Positions 33,777 to 33,807 of a DNA stretch of 33,807 bases are shown here, piece after piece. The notes beneath the pieces were generated by a model, which worked only from the letters and a program-made list of their open reading frames with translations, did not search any database and had not been told where the DNA came from. Source of the stretch: Mycobacterium sp. 1423905.2 (lineage in GTDB: Bacteria; Actinomycetota; Actinomycetes; Mycobacteriales; Mycobacteriaceae). Each line of letters opens with the position of its first letter. Position 1 is the stretch's first letter. A program made the translations under genes and the position numbers. The DNA lies in NCBI RefSeq assembly GCF_001673155.1, contig NZ_LZLE01000368.1, positions 1 through 33,807 of the forward strand, written 5' to 3'.

Positions 33777-33807
33777 GGAGCCTCCTCGGTTGAGTAACCT
33801 CGTTACA

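Overview
This window looks like the chromosome of a slow-growing, non-tuberculous Mycobacterium. The evidence is high GC, frequent GTG starts, 4-base ATGA/GTGA gene overlaps, a PE-domain lipase, a PPE protein with MPTR (NxGxGNxG) repeats, two DUF732 proteins, F420-type oxidoreductases, a mycofactocin-type SDR and a P450. I cannot name the species. I see no tRNA, rRNA, CRISPR array, transposase or integrase.

Layout. 1-3064: the end of a DUF3892-like gene, then a secreted DUF732 protein and a secreted trypsin-like protease on the minus strand, divergent from a LipY-like PE-lipase. 3107-4524: a minus-strand pair, a PhyH-type dioxygenase followed by an SRPBCC protein. 4595-8546: a probable muropeptide-salvage cluster. 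It holds a sugar kinase fused to a MurQ etherase, an overlapping exported serine hydrolase of the beta-lactamase fold (AmiE-like), and a convergent exported M15 peptidase. 8708-12211: two small hypothetical genes, a PPE-MPTR gene and a universal stress protein.

12241-15916: an HxlR regulator facing a tightly overlapped operon (acyl-CoA-dehydrogenase-like flavoenzyme, LLM/F420 oxidoreductase, NADP-dependent MDR reductase), with a clear inverted-repeat operator between them. 15923-19238 is the most unusual part: a lower-GC, two-gene minus-strand operon. One gene encodes an 872-residue protein with a possible TULIP-like lipid-binding region, a PKD-like domain and two thioredoxin folds without CxxC. 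The other encodes a 227-residue orphan. A degraded second copy of the last 32 codons of the MDR gene lies on the far side of this pair (19458-19553). The pair therefore looks like an insertion at the 3' end of the MDR gene.

19681-25177: a plus-strand run of aldehyde dehydrogenase, tocopherol-cyclase-like protein, DUF808 membrane protein, GH15 glycosidase and a small helical protein. 25202-30826: a minus-strand run of SPFH protein, patatin-like lipase, membrane-anchored DUF732 protein, hemerythrin, a 49-residue proline-rich protein and SelO. 30874-33776: a small membrane protein, then a minus-strand set made of a mycofactocin-type SDR, a P450 and a PPOX/F420 protein. The annotation rests on motif recognition by eye. 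Family names with visible catalytic motifs are firm; substrates and physiological roles are mostly inference.
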